Positions 10,051 to 18,911 of a stretch of DNA of 64,000 nucleotides are shown piece after piece (the stretch's first letter is position 1; each line of letters begins with the position of its first letter). A program made the translations under genes and the position numbers. The notes beneath the pieces are model-generated. The model was given only the letters and a program-made list of their open reading frames with translations. It was not told where the DNA came from and made no database searches. This DNA comes from Lyngbya sp. PCC 8106. GTDB taxonomy: Bacteria > Cyanobacteriota > Cyanobacteriia > Cyanobacteriales > Microcoleaceae. Location: assembly GCF_000169095.1 (NCBI RefSeq), contig NZ_AAVU01000016.1, positions 80,963 to 144,962 on the forward strand. Reading direction: 5' to 3'.

Positions 10051-10142
10051 ACACAGTATTTGCAAGGTTAGTTATTATAAAAATGTCGAGATAAGAAAAA
10101 CAACTCGACACAAATACTCAGACTATTAACAGGATAAAAATC

Positions 10143-10439
10143 ATGAAAATTGCAGATCTGAACCACTTAGAAACCGTCGAAGCTAACGTTACTGGTGGTA
10201 TCACTAACAAATACGCTAAGACTGTACTTTCATTCAAAGAATATGTAGATATCGACAAGTATTTTACAGCTACAGCTAATGTTAAAGGCAATCTTGCTTT
10301 TGCAGAAGCAGATGCAGCAGCTTTTGGTAATGACTCTGCATCAAATGCTTTAACTGAAACCTATACCGATGAGTATACGTCTATCTCTACTGCTACCTCT
10401 GCTTCTGCTACTGGCAAAAGCTACGGTTACTGGTACTAA
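10143..10439 (+). CDS. Double-glycine-leader secreted peptide 1
   Basis: A 98-aa protein with a 19-residue leader ending in VTGG, then an 80-residue Ala/Thr/Ser-rich segment with many acidic and aromatic residues and no Cys. The leader start KIADLN resembles that of the next gene (MITDLN), and both proteins end in aromatic residues with a final WY. The nearby C39 exporter cleaves this kind of leader after GG, so the mature peptide is inferred to be exported. An AGGATAAAAATC stretch precedes the ATG. I do not recognise the mature part. It could be a bacteriocin-like, matrix or signalling peptide. An ordinary hypothetical protein is possible but less likely given the leader and context. Confidence 0.75.
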   Translation: MKIADLNHLETVEANVTGGITNKYAKTVLSFKEYVDIDKYFTATANVKGNLAFAEADAAAFGNDSASNALTETYTDEYTSISTATSASATGKSYGYWY

Positions 10440-10594
10440 TAAAAAGAGTATACTGCATTGTGGTTAAACTGTTTAAATCACAAGATAACTACTGTCAAAG
10501 GTAGTCGCAGATGAACTCAACATTTCTTGGGTTGGTTCAAACAAAATTGAGCTGACTCAAGAGAGACTCGTCTAATACATTAATATTAGCAACA

Positions 10595-10897
10595 ATGATG
10601 ATCACAGATTTAAACTTTTTTGATCAGGTATCTCAACAGCAAAATATTGTAGGGGGAGCCTTCACCAGCACAACAGCAAATGCAACAGCTAAATTTAATT
10701 TTGCCAATGCTAACAGTGAAGCTATAGCAGTCGGTGAATATACTGTAACTCAAAGCAAAACAAAAACAGGTGCATACAGTAAACCAAAGACTTCTGTAAC
10801 TTATGGTGTTGCTCAAGCAGTTGCAGTTTCCGCTACTAAGACTAATATTTCTATTTCTCAATCCCTTGATACTGATCTTTCCATAGTTTGGTACTAA
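10595..10897 (+). CDS. Double-glycine-leader secreted peptide 2
   Basis: A 100-aa protein with two possible in-frame starts (ATG at 10595 and 10598). The leader ends in NIVGG at residue 21. The remaining 79 residues are Ala/Ser/Thr/Val-rich and dominated by alternating residues suggesting beta strands (AVGEYTVTQSKTKTGAY). It ends in SIVWY, matching the WY terminus of the preceding peptide gene. It lies 155 bases after peptide 1 on the same strand and is probably cut and exported by the same C39 system. It is a divergent paralogue of peptide 1, because leader and C-terminus are shared while the core is not. Confidence 0.72.
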   Translation: MMITDLNFFDQVSQQQNIVGGAFTSTTANATAKFNFANANSEAIAVGEYTVTQSKTKTGAYSKPKTSVTYGVAQAVAVSATKTNISISQSLDTDLSIVWY

Positions 10898-10999
10898 AAC
10901 TTTTTTAGAGAGTTTTTTTAGTTGAATTAACTCTCATCTTATGCTAACCAATTAGCTCAGATTTTTTTTGAACTAGATTATTCTATCAATTTTTAATCA

Positions 11000-11026
11000 G
11001 CCCTAAATATTTAGAGCGTTTTTTTT
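11000..11026 (+). terminator. Terminator-like hairpin after the GG-peptide genes
   Basis: A palindrome CTAAATATTTAG flanked by GC/GC pairs is followed by GTTTTTTTT. It lies about 100 bases after the second peptide gene and before the RTX gene. Confidence 0.55.
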
Positions 11027-11154
11027 GTTTATAGAATTTTCATGATTTTTTAAAATATATTTTATTCTTGTTTTTGCTTGAAAAATACTTAATTCATCAA
11101 AGTCATTTTTATTAACAGATAACATTGAGTGTAAATCTTAGGAGAGCAATTATA

Positions 11155-13764
11155 ATGTCTCAATTCAATCAATCTTTTTCTCGAAATTCCTTAGAGGATG
11201 AGAAAACATCGTTAGAGGTTTCATCAAACTATGATCTTGACACAAATCACTTGATTTTGGCAGATACACCCTTAGAAACAATGACTTCAAATCATAAAAT
11301 TTATAATGAGTTAGAAGCTGAAAAACGACTAGAAGATATGAATTCAACTCCGAACAGTAACAGCGCCTCTAGTTCTTCTGAGTCTTTTGTTGATGAAACC
11401 GGAGCGGGAAGTAATAGCCAAGCCACTGCAACTTCTTCTAATGGAGAAACAAGCTACAGTGAAGCTCAAGAGTATAAACCAGGAGCCACTTCCAGCAGTG
11501 GAAGTTCATCGGCGGAAGCTTCTGATAATAATGCTTCAACTGATGCTAACGTTGAGACACCCGCTAATAATTCAACAGATAATAGTTATACCAATAATAA
11601 CTCAAATACAACAGAAAATTCCAACGAAAGTTCGAGCAGTTCCTCGAGTAATTCTATTGTAGATGAGAACGGAGCTAGCAGTGAAAGCGAAGCTAACGCC
11701 ACATCTGGAGACGGAGAAACTAGCAACAGCAACGCTCAAACTAACGAACCCGGAGCTAATTCCAGCAGTGGAAGTTCATCGGCGGAAGCTTCTGATAATA
11801 ATGCTTCAACTGATGCTAATGTTGAGACACCCGCTAATAATTCAACAGATAATTCTACCAACTCAAATACAACAGAAAATCCCAACGAAAGTTCGAGCAG
11901 TTCCTCGAGTAATTCTACTGTAGATGAGAACGGAGCTAGCAGTGAAAGTGAAGCCACCGCCACATCTGGAGATGGAGAAACCAGGAATAGCAACGCTCAA
12001 ACTAACGAACCCGGAGCTAATTCCAGCAGTGGAAGTTCATCGGCGGAAGCTTCTGATAATAATGCTTCAACTGATGCTAATGTTGAGACACCCGCTAATA
12101 ATTCAACAGATAATTCTACCAACTCAAATACAACAGAAAATCCCAACGAAAGTTCGAGCAGTTCCTCGAGTAATTCTATTGTAGATGAGAACGGAGCTAG
12201 CAGTGAAAGCGAAGCTAACGCCACATCTGGAGATGGAGAAACCAGGAATAGCAACGCTCAAACTAACGAACCCGGAGCTAATTCCAGCAGTGGAAGTTCA
12301 TCGGCGGAAGCTTCTGATAATAATGCTTCAACTGATGCTAATGTTGAGACACCCGCTAATAATTCAACAGATAATTCTACCAACTCAAATACAACAGAAA
12401 ATCCCAACGAAAGTTCGAGCAGTTCCTCGAGTAATTCTATTGTAGATGAGAACGGAGCTAGCAGTGAAAGCGAAGCTAACGCCACATCTGGAGATGGAGA
12501 AACCAGGAATAGCAACGCTCAAACTAACGAACCGGGAGCCACTTCAACCCGTGGAAGTTCATCGGCGGAAGCTTCTGATAATAATGCTTCAACTGATGCT
12601 AACACAGAAATTAATACGATAGAAGTCATTGGAATTGCGCTGGCTTTGGGAACCGATGACAATAATCGTATTGTCGGTAATTCTGAAGAAAATACGATTT
12701 TGGGTTTAGATGGAAACGACGAGATCTTTGCTGAAGTTGGTGATGATATTTTACAAGGGAATGCAGGTGATGATACTGTAGTTGGCGGTGCAGGAAATGA
12801 TACCATTTGGGGTGGACAAGGAAATGATTTAATCTTCGGATCACAGGGAGATGATTGGTTGTCGGGCGATCTCGGTATGGATACTATTTCGGGTGGTGAA
12901 GGTGCAGATACTTTTGTGATCATTCCTGATGTTGCAAATCAGCCCGATATCCTAACTGACTTTAATGCCAGCGCCGGTGATAAAATTCAAGTTTCACCCG
13001 AAGTTTCACCCGAAAATTTAGGGCTTGAAGTGATAGATAGTAATGGAGATGGTGAAGTTGACGCAACTTTAATTACAATCAGTTCTATAGAACAAAACTC
13101 CCCGTTAGCGATTGTCTTAGGAACCGTAAATAATCAGGGTGAAACAACTCTTGCTTTAGATGATTTCATCTCTATTTCTGATAATGTTATTCTACCCAGA
13201 ACAACAACTTTTTCGATTCCTTCTCTGATTATCGCCACTAATAATGATGATAATATTCAAGGAAATCCTGATGCAGATAGGATATTTGGTTTAGCAGGGA
13301 ATGATAATTTATCTGGCGAAAGTGGTGATGATTTTATTCTGGGAAATGTCGGTAATGATACTCTCAAGGGTGGAGAAGGAAATGATACAATTCAAGGAGG
13401 TCAGGGTGATGACTCGCTGACGGGAGATTCAGGAGATGATCAACTCTGGGGAGACATCGGAAATGATATCCTGATTGGGGGCGAAGGAGCAGATACATTT
13501 GCTTTAACCTTAGAAGATTTTGAGCGCGTTGATGTCATTGTTGATTTTGAAGTAAGCGCTGGGGACAAAATTCTTCTTCCTTCTGATATTTTGTTAACTA
13601 ATATTGCTTTAAATCCTGTAGATTCTAATGATGATGGTATCATTGATGCAACAGCTATTCAACTCAATGTTAGTCAGGATGAATTGATTTTGGGTGTGGC
13701 TCTAGGAACCGTTGATTCTTTAGATCAAACTACTTTAACGTTTGCTGACTTTGTTGTAACATAA
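11155..13764 (+). CDS. Ser/Asn-repeat RTX calcium-binding secreted protein
   Basis: A large, acidic, Cys-free protein (869 aa from ATG 11155, which has AGGAG ten bases upstream; an earlier in-frame TTG at 11125 is less likely). Residues ~65-480 are five long Ser/Asn/Thr-rich repeats. Two blocks of glycine/aspartate nonapeptides (pattern GGxGxD: GDDTVVGGAGND, GNDTLKGGEGND) follow at about 490-590 and 690-785. Each is followed by a DF/ILTDFN-type C-terminal beta region typical of RTX proteins. Such proteins bind Ca2+ outside the cell and are exported unfolded by type I systems. The adjacent C39 exporter/HlyD pair is the obvious candidate. It is probably an S-layer, sheath or gliding-surface component. 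No enzyme domain is visible. Confidence 0.85.
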   Translation: MSQFNQSFSRNSLEDEKTSLEVSSNYDLDTNHLILADTPLETMTSNHKIYNELEAEKRLEDMNSTPNSNSASSSSESFVDETGAGSNSQATATSSNGETSYSEAQEYKPGATSSSGSSSAEASDNNASTDANVETPANNSTDNSYTNNNSNTTENSNESSSSSSSNSIVDENGASSESEANATSGDGETSNSNAQTNEPGANSSSGSSSAEASDNNASTDANVETPANNSTDNSTNSNTTENPNESSSSSSSNSTVDENGASSESEATATSGDGETRNSNAQTNEPGANSSSGSSSAEASDNNASTDANVETPANNSTDNSTNSNTTENPNESSSSSSSNSIVDENGASSESEANATSGDGETRNSNAQTNEPGANSSSGSSSAEASDNNASTDANVETPANNSTDNSTNSNTTENPNESSSSSSSNSIVDENGASSESEANATSGDGETRNSNAQTNEPGATSTRGSSSAEASDNNASTDANTEINTIEVIGIALALGTDDNNRIVGNSEENTILGLDGNDEIFAEVGDDILQGNAGDDTVVGGAGNDTIWGGQGNDLIFGSQGDDWLSGDLGMDTISGGEGADTFVIIPDVANQPDILTDFNASAGDKIQVSPEVSPENLGLEVIDSNGDGEVDATLITISSIEQNSPLAIVLGTVNNQGETTLALDDFISISDNVILPRTTTFSIPSLIIATNNDDNIQGNPDADRIFGLAGNDNLSGESGDDFILGNVGNDTLKGGEGNDTIQGGQGDDSLTGDSGDDQLWGDIGNDILIGGEGADTFALTLEDFERVDVIVDFEVSAGDKILLPSDILLTNIALNPVDSNDDGIIDATAIQLNVSQDELILGVALGTVDSLDQTTLTFADFVVT
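11383..12600 (+). repeat. Five 261-bp in-frame tandem repeats
   Basis: The landmark GATGAGAACGGAGCTAGC recurs at 261-bp intervals (its GTAGATGAG begins at 11659, 11920, 12181 and 12442). A more divergent first copy near 11383 is 15 bp longer, encoding a five-residue insertion. Later copies are nearly identical at the nucleotide level, indicating recent expansion or gene conversion. Each unit encodes 87 residues. Confidence 0.9.
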
Positions 13765-13781
13765 AGAGATAAGATTTGAGG

Positions 13782-14564
13782 ATGAAAACTACTCAGCCTG
13801 AATCGAGAGAGAAAGCGACTATGGTTAATAAGTCGGGAACATCTGTAACAAATGATGAAATTGTTAGTTTTCTGAAAGAACAACTTCAGTACAAAGAATT
13901 CTGTCAGAAAATCTTATCACAAAGAGCGATTCATCGAGCGGTTCAGGAACGAGAAATTACAGTCACCTCAGATGAAATTCAAGCGGAAGCTGATCGTCAA
14001 CGCCTAGTTAGACGGTTAGAAAAAGCTTCTGATACCTTAGCGTGGTTGACTGATCAAAGGATTTCCCCTGATGACTGGGAAGCCGGAATTCAACAGGGAA
14101 TTTTGGCTAAAAAACTAGCAGAAACTCTGTTTGCTTCGGAAGTCGAAAAATATTTTGCTCAAAATAGATTAGACTATGAACAAGTCTTGCTTTATCAAAT
14201 TATTGTTCCCTATGAGCGACTAGCTCGGGAACTTTTTTATCAAATCGAAGAAGAAGAAATTAGCTTTTATCACGCCGCTCATCTGTATGATATTGAAAAA
14301 AAACGCCGAGAATTATGTGGTTATGAAGGACAACTCAATCGCCGTCATTTAAAAGCAGATATCGCGGCTCTGGTTTTTGGTGCGACTCCGGGAGAAATTA
14401 TCGGCCCCCACCAAACCGATCTGGGTTATCATTTATTTAAAGTTGAGGAGTTTATCCCGGCTGAGTTAACGGAAGAATATTCTCAAAAAATTATCCAAAA
14501 ATTGTTTAAAGAATGGCTGGTGAGTGAAGTCAATTATCTGTTACATAATGCTTCCTCTTTATAG
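13782..14564 (+). CDS. Parvulin-type peptidyl-prolyl isomerase
   Basis: About 260 aa with SurA/PpiC-like architecture. It has a helical N-terminal chaperone part (ITVTSDEIQAEADRQRLVRRL, presented here as two blocks: ITVTSDEIQA and EADRQRLVRR) and a parvulin-like domain at about 140-235. That domain has AHLYDIEKKRRELCGYEGQL and a GEIIGPHQTDLGYHLFKV end strand typical of rotamases. No signal peptide is visible, so it may act in the cytoplasm on export substrates. It starts 17 bases after the RTX gene and is probably co-transcribed. Such isomerases often accompany HlyB/HlyD loci in cyanobacteria. The start is uncertain: ATG 13782 is chosen, with ATG 13821 possible. Confidence 0.82.
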   Translation: MKTTQPESREKATMVNKSGTSVTNDEIVSFLKEQLQYKEFCQKILSQRAIHRAVQEREITVTSDEIQAEADRQRLVRRLEKASDTLAWLTDQRISPDDWEAGIQQGILAKKLAETLFASEVEKYFAQNRLDYEQVLLYQIIVPYERLARELFYQIEEEEISFYHAAHLYDIEKKRRELCGYEGQLNRRHLKADIAALVFGATPGEIIGPHQTDLGYHLFKVEEFIPAELTEEYSQKIIQKLFKEWLVSEVNYLLHNASSL

Positions 14565-14888
14565 TCAAAACTCCCAGAATGTAAATTTTTGTTACTGTCG
14601 CTCTGAGGAGTCAAACCTTTTTCGCTGCTGAAGCAGTGGCTTTCGTTGTCGGGACAATAAAAGAAAAAACCCTAAATTCAGCCCTTGTGACTCCATCTAG
14701 AGTGTCTAAGACGACCAAATTTCAGCAAATTTCAGAGAGAATCACTGAACAGGGGTATTATTCTCAATCTTAAGAAGACTAGAATAGATCTTAAGATTTA
14801 ATTTATAATTCATAATTAAGAACGTAGAGACGGGAAGGATAGCCTTCAGTCCTCTTTTTGGTTCGCTGTAACGAAGGATGCTTTAGAA

Positions 14889-15227
14889 ATGTTGTTTAAG
14901 TGTCAACTTTGGCCAGGAAGTATTTGTAAGTGCGATTTACAAATTCATCCTAAGTCTGATGGTAGCCAGATTGTGATGGTCACGGAGTTACCCCGGAAAC
15001 ACGGAATTAGCATCAGCAGTGCTTTTGAAATCTTATTTGACCATATCTGTGAAACTCACTATCTCAACCCGGAAAAGGTCACTTACCTCGAACGTCGTTG
15101 TGAACCAGGAGGTTTAGGTGAACAGTGGTCATTGGTGCATTTTGAGATTATTAAAAAACGGGCTTGTAATCCTCGCTGGCAGGATGTAACTGAGAGTTTT
15201 GTCCGAACCATTATAACCTTTAAATAG
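14889..15227 (+). CDS. Conserved hypothetical protein, 112 aa
   Basis: A compact protein with AAGGA eleven bases before the ATG. It has four Cys (CQLW, CKCD, CETH, RRCEPGG) and no membrane segment. Codon use is like its neighbours and the frame is the only long one in the interval. I do not recognise a family. It is preceded by a 324-base gap (14565-14888) in which I see no gene or clear element, and followed by a convergent gene. Confidence 0.55.
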   Translation: MLFKCQLWPGSICKCDLQIHPKSDGSQIVMVTELPRKHGISISSAFEILFDHICETHYLNPEKVTYLERRCEPGGLGEQWSLVHFEIIKKRACNPRWQDVTESFVRTIITFK

Positions 15228-15290
15228 CATAAATTTACTCTGACTTTCATCCCCCCTTAGATAGATTCTGGATGAAGTCTTCATCAATCC

Positions 15291-15345
15291 AAAAAAACGA
15301 CAAAAGATGGATAAGCTAATCGTTTTACTTTCTATCCATCTTTTG
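15291..15345 (-). terminator. Long-stem terminator for the PEP-CTERM gene
   Basis: CAAAAGATGGATA (15301-15313) is perfectly inverted at 15333-15345 with a 19-base loop. Read on the minus strand, the stem is followed by TCGTTTTTTT, a classic Rho-independent terminator about 90 bases after the stop of the minus-strand PEP-CTERM gene. The 13-bp stem may also act on the opposite strand, but the T-run favours the minus direction. Confidence 0.8.
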
Positions 15346-15432
15346 GGTTTGAATCAAAATCTAGTCACACTCCATCCCAGAGTAGTGCAGAAATTTTGTT
15401 GAATATTGGCTGATTTACGTACCGTTTTAAGC

Positions 15433-16179
15433 CTAATGACGCTTCCGAAGTTTAGAACCCGCTAAAGCCAAACCTAGCACTGCTAAACCACTAATTGTAG
15501 TGGGTTCAGGAACAGTTGCTGCGGGGGTTGCGGCTAACCGAAAGCGGACACCATCTCCAGGTTTTTTAACCATCATTCCTTCCGGGTCAAATAACCCCAA
15601 CTTCAGCGTTAGAGAACTAACATCTGTAAAAGTTTGAGTAAAAACGTTACCATTTGATCCATCAGGTACCCAATCTGGAGAAGCTAAAGGATTACCATTG
15701 AGGGCGACAACACCCGTAGTATTTTCGGACTCTGCATCGAAATATTCAATTGTCAATTCTTCTAACAGTGTACCAAATTCAAAGGTGTAAGTCCCGACTT
15801 CGAGTTGACCTTCTTCGGGATAAGAATCTGTTGCTTCCAAATAAGCGACTGGACGAAACCAAACATCAGCAGGTATAGTTCCCGCATCTGTTGTTGAAAA
15901 GCTAATATCATCCCCATAAACGTTCTCAGTGTTCAAATCATCAATGAACAGACGACTTGTAGAACTTGTAGTTTCATCTGTCTCAGACAGAATACTCTCG
16001 ACAAAAGAGAGAGACTCTGGCAGAATACACTGAGCGGCATCTAAACAATCTAAACCGACATTAATTTCCCCCTCAGAGTCAGGAACGAGACTAACCGCAT
16101 AACCACTCGAAGCCATTGCACTGATTGCAACGGTTGTTGTTGTCGCCAACAAACTCCGGAAAAATAGAGATTTCGTCAT
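15433..16179 (-). CDS. PEP-CTERM sorting-domain protein
   Basis: A 248-aa exported protein from the ATG at 16179 (an upstream in-frame start at 16242 would hide the signal peptide). The N-terminus MTKSLFFRSLLATTTT is a typical signal peptide with likely cleavage after SGYA. The centre is a beta-rich domain (EVGTYTFEFGTLLEELTIEY) like choice-of-anchor domains. The C-terminus has VPEPTT, a hydrophobic segment (ISGLAVLGLALAG) and KLRKRH, the tripartite PEP-CTERM signal recognised by exosortase. It should end up at the cell surface or in exopolysaccharide. It stands alone with its own terminator. Confidence 0.92.
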   Translation of the reverse strand: MTKSLFFRSLLATTTTVAISAMASSGYAVSLVPDSEGEINVGLDCLDAAQCILPESLSFVESILSETDETTSSTSRLFIDDLNTENVYGDDISFSTTDAGTIPADVWFRPVAYLEATDSYPEEGQLEVGTYTFEFGTLLEELTIEYFDAESENTTGVVALNGNPLASPDWVPDGSNGNVFTQTFTDVSSLTLKLGLFDPEGMMVKKPGDGVRFRLAATPAATVPEPTTISGLAVLGLALAGSKLRKRH

Positions 16180-16374
16180 ACTATATACCCCAATCAAATT
16201 TTTACGAGATTTACAATCTCTGTCGTTTACTAATATAACCAATCCAGTGTAATATCACCTCCTATATACTACTATTGCCTGAACGAGGGCTTTTCGGTTT
16301 GTGGGTTGGTTTCAGTCACCGCGTGCGTCAAACTCATTAGTCTTTTTTATCGGTTCAGAGGAGAGATTTTCGCA

Positions 16375-17217
16375 ATGAAGGTTACGGGTATTTTTATTCA
16401 TCCGATTAAGTCTTGTCAGAGAATTGCACTCGAACAAGCGGAAGTCACGCCAAAAGGATTTGTTTGGGATCGAGAATTGATGATTGTTGATCACCGTCAG
16501 CAATTTATGACGCAGCGAGACTATCCTCAGATGGCAAAAATTCAGGTTAAACTTTCGGGAAAAGTTATTTCTTTATCTGTTCAAGATGAACCCCTAGAAC
16601 CTTTTAGTTTTGAACCTCAGTTAACGGGAAATACTCTGGCTGTTAAGATTTGGCGGGATAATACTATTGCTATTGATCAAGGTGATGAAGTGGCAAATTG
16701 GCTGCAAACTGCTTTGAAATTATCTCCGATTCAACCTTGTCGATTGGTGCGACAATCTCCTCAACAACTTAGACCGATTAATCCCAATTATGCACAGCGA
16801 TCTGAAGATCAGGTTAGCTTTGCAGATGGTTATCCTTTTTTACTCACCAATACGGCTTCTTTAGAGGAATTGAATCGCAAAATTATAGAGAATAATTTAA
16901 TTGATGTTTCTGAGATTCCGATGATTCGATTTCGTCCGAATATTGTGATTGAATCTGACGTTGCTTTTGTTGAAGATGACTGGAAACTGATTAAAATTGG
17001 TGAGGTTTATTTTGATGTGGTTAAACCTTGCGATCGCTGTATTGTTACGACAACAGACCAATTCACAGGAAAACGAGACGAACTTAAAGAACCCTTGAAA
17101 ACTTTAGCAACTTTTCGGCGACAAACCGGAGGTGTGATGTTTGGGCAGAATATGATCCCTCAAAATACGGGAGTGATTCACAAAGAAGATCAAGTTCAAT
17201 GTTTAGAACATCGGTAA
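16375..17217 (+). CDS. MOSC domain-containing protein
   Basis: A 280-aa protein with an N-terminal MOSC beta-barrel domain (VTGIFIHPIKSCQRIALEQA) and a C-terminal MOSC domain containing RFRPNIVI and PCDRCIVTT. This is the YcbX/mARC family layout that carries a sulfurated molybdenum cofactor through a conserved Cys. Substrates in this family are often N-hydroxylated compounds, but nothing here shows which. The ATG at 16375 is chosen because GGAGAG precedes it and the MOSC N-terminus begins there. The earlier in-frame start at 16306 is not supported by homology. Confidence 0.9.
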   Translation: MKVTGIFIHPIKSCQRIALEQAEVTPKGFVWDRELMIVDHRQQFMTQRDYPQMAKIQVKLSGKVISLSVQDEPLEPFSFEPQLTGNTLAVKIWRDNTIAIDQGDEVANWLQTALKLSPIQPCRLVRQSPQQLRPINPNYAQRSEDQVSFADGYPFLLTNTASLEELNRKIIENNLIDVSEIPMIRFRPNIVIESDVAFVEDDWKLIKIGEVYFDVVKPCDRCIVTTTDQFTGKRDELKEPLKTLATFRRQTGGVMFGQNMIPQNTGVIHKEDQVQCLEHR

Positions 17218-17342
17218 TTTTACGGATATTTATAAACAGGTTTGTTTTGTAAAATCAGAAAATATTGATATGGAAAATATTCATTGATTTTCAAAAAACT
17301 CGGGTTATATTTAATTTAATCCTTGTTGTGAGAGCATCGAGT

Positions 17343-18074
17343 ATGACCTATAGCCTGAGAATTGCTGATTTACCCTCCGATGAACGACCCCGAGAACGGA
17401 TGATCGCCCATGGTTCGCCAGCCCTTTCCAATGCAGAATTAATTGCAATTTTACTCAACACCGGACAGGGAAAAGGAAAATTATCAGCCGTGGGTTTAGG
17501 ACAATTTTTACTCAATCAACTCAGCCAAAATCAGCATGATCCGTTATCAATTCTGCGACATATTACTGTACAAGAACTCACTCAAATTCATGGAATTGGG
17601 CCAGCTAAAGCCACAACCATTATCGCAGCAATAGAACTCGGAAAACGAGTCTTCCAACTCCGTCCTTCTGAAAAAGCAATTATCGAAACACCCCAAGCCG
17701 CAGCCGATGCTTTAAGCCAGGATTTAATGTGGCAAACTCAAGAACGATTTGCGGTATTATTATTAGATGTAAAAAACCGTTTACTGGGAACAAAAGTTAT
17801 TACAATTGGTACCGCTACTGAGACTTTAGCCCATCCTCGGGAAATTTTTCGAGAAGTGATCAAATATGGGGCGACACGGATGATTATTTCTCATAATCAC
17901 CCTTCGGGAAATGTTGAACCGAGTCCTGAAGATATTACCCTCACTCGTCAACTCTTAGCCGGCGCCCAAGTTTTATCGATTCCGATTTTAGATCATCTGA
18001 TTTTAGGTCAGGGAGAATTTCAGAGTTTACGTCAAATCACCGAATTATGGGATGAATATCCTCAAGGTGATTAA
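17343..18074 (+). CDS. radC: RadC/DUF2466 JAB-domain protein
   Basis: A 243-aa RadC-family protein. An N-terminal helix-hairpin-helix-like part (LTQIHGIGPAKATTI) is followed by the JAMM/JAB fold with the metal-binding motif SHNHPSGNVEPSPED. The family's biochemical role remains unsettled despite the old DNA-repair name. The ATG at 17343 gives the standard N-terminus (YSLRIADLPSDERPRERM). The preceding 26 codons of the open frame do not resemble the family. Confidence 0.95.
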   Translation: MTYSLRIADLPSDERPRERMIAHGSPALSNAELIAILLNTGQGKGKLSAVGLGQFLLNQLSQNQHDPLSILRHITVQELTQIHGIGPAKATTIIAAIELGKRVFQLRPSEKAIIETPQAAADALSQDLMWQTQERFAVLLLDVKNRLLGTKVITIGTATETLAHPREIFREVIKYGATRMIISHNHPSGNVEPSPEDITLTRQLLAGAQVLSIPILDHLILGQGEFQSLRQITELWDEYPQGD

Positions 18075-18133
18075 AAAGTTAACCGTAACCCGTGATTGTA
18101 ATCATCCATCTTCACGATCACAACGGTTTTCTA

Positions 18134-18625
18134 TTAAACAATCCGATAAATGATCGTTCCTGTTTCTTCATGGTTATCAATATGAAGCAAACCTTCTTTA
18201 TACAAATCGTTCAATAATTGCTTAATTTCAGGAATGGGTTTATCTGTTGCAATCACACAATCTGCAACTGAAATCCCTTGAGGACTATCTTTAGCGAGTT
18301 TTAAAATCGTATAAATATCAGACTTTTTCTCGACTGTCGGAATCGCTTCCTGGCTATATTTTTGACTTTCTGTTAGATTAACAATAACTTCGTGAGTAAT
18401 TGGATTTTGACTATTTTCTCGTTGATAAAGTTGATATTTTAGATTCTTCCGTTCAACCATTCCGGGAATGAGAAATAAATCAACAACTTGACCTACCCCA
18501 AAAAAACCGAACGTAAATAGCCACACCAGTCCGGTAAAATAATTCCCGGAATAGATGCGGTGAACACCACCTAACCCTAAAAACCAGCTACACCACAGTA
18601 GATACGCTAGTCCTGTATTTCTCAT
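18134..18625 (-). CDS. TM2-domain membrane protein
   Basis: About 163 aa from the ATG at 18625. The N-terminus is a TM2 domain: two membrane segments separated by GLGGVHRIYSGNYFTGLVW, with GVGQVVDLFLIPGMVE after the second. The soluble C-terminal half (ILKLAKDSPQGISVADCVIA) resembles a winged-helix fold. The function of TM2 proteins of this kind is not known. It is convergent with radC. An upstream in-frame ATG at 18664 exists, but the TM2 start favours 18625. Confidence 0.85.
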   Translation of the reverse strand: MRNTGLAYLLWCSWFLGLGGVHRIYSGNYFTGLVWLFTFGFFGVGQVVDLFLIPGMVERKNLKYQLYQRENSQNPITHEVIVNLTESQKYSQEAIPTVEKKSDIYTILKLAKDSPQGISVADCVIATDKPIPEIKQLLNDLYKEGLLHIDNHEETGTIIYRIV

Positions 18626-18911
18626 TTCGATTCTCCCCGTATCGTGCTTGAAAAGACTAATCATTCAACACCCACAACTCATATCGTCCCAGGAATTTCG
18701 TGCAGCCTGGAGAAACGGATGTTGATTCCCCAAGTTATTCTGCCTTGATCTTCAACCTGGTGTCTGTGGATTCCGGAAAACCCCTTCTCATACTATTCTA
18801 GCACCAAATTGTTTCTCTGTTGTTGTTAAGAGAATCAAGAAAATTAACGAAAATTTATATTAACAATAAATTCCCCAAAACGTAATAATTCAAAAAAACT
18901 TGATGAAAAAA

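Noticed and set aside
11660..12923. Long open frames on both strands in the RTX repeat region
   Set aside because: They are shadows of the 261-bp coding repeats, and all repeat with the same period.
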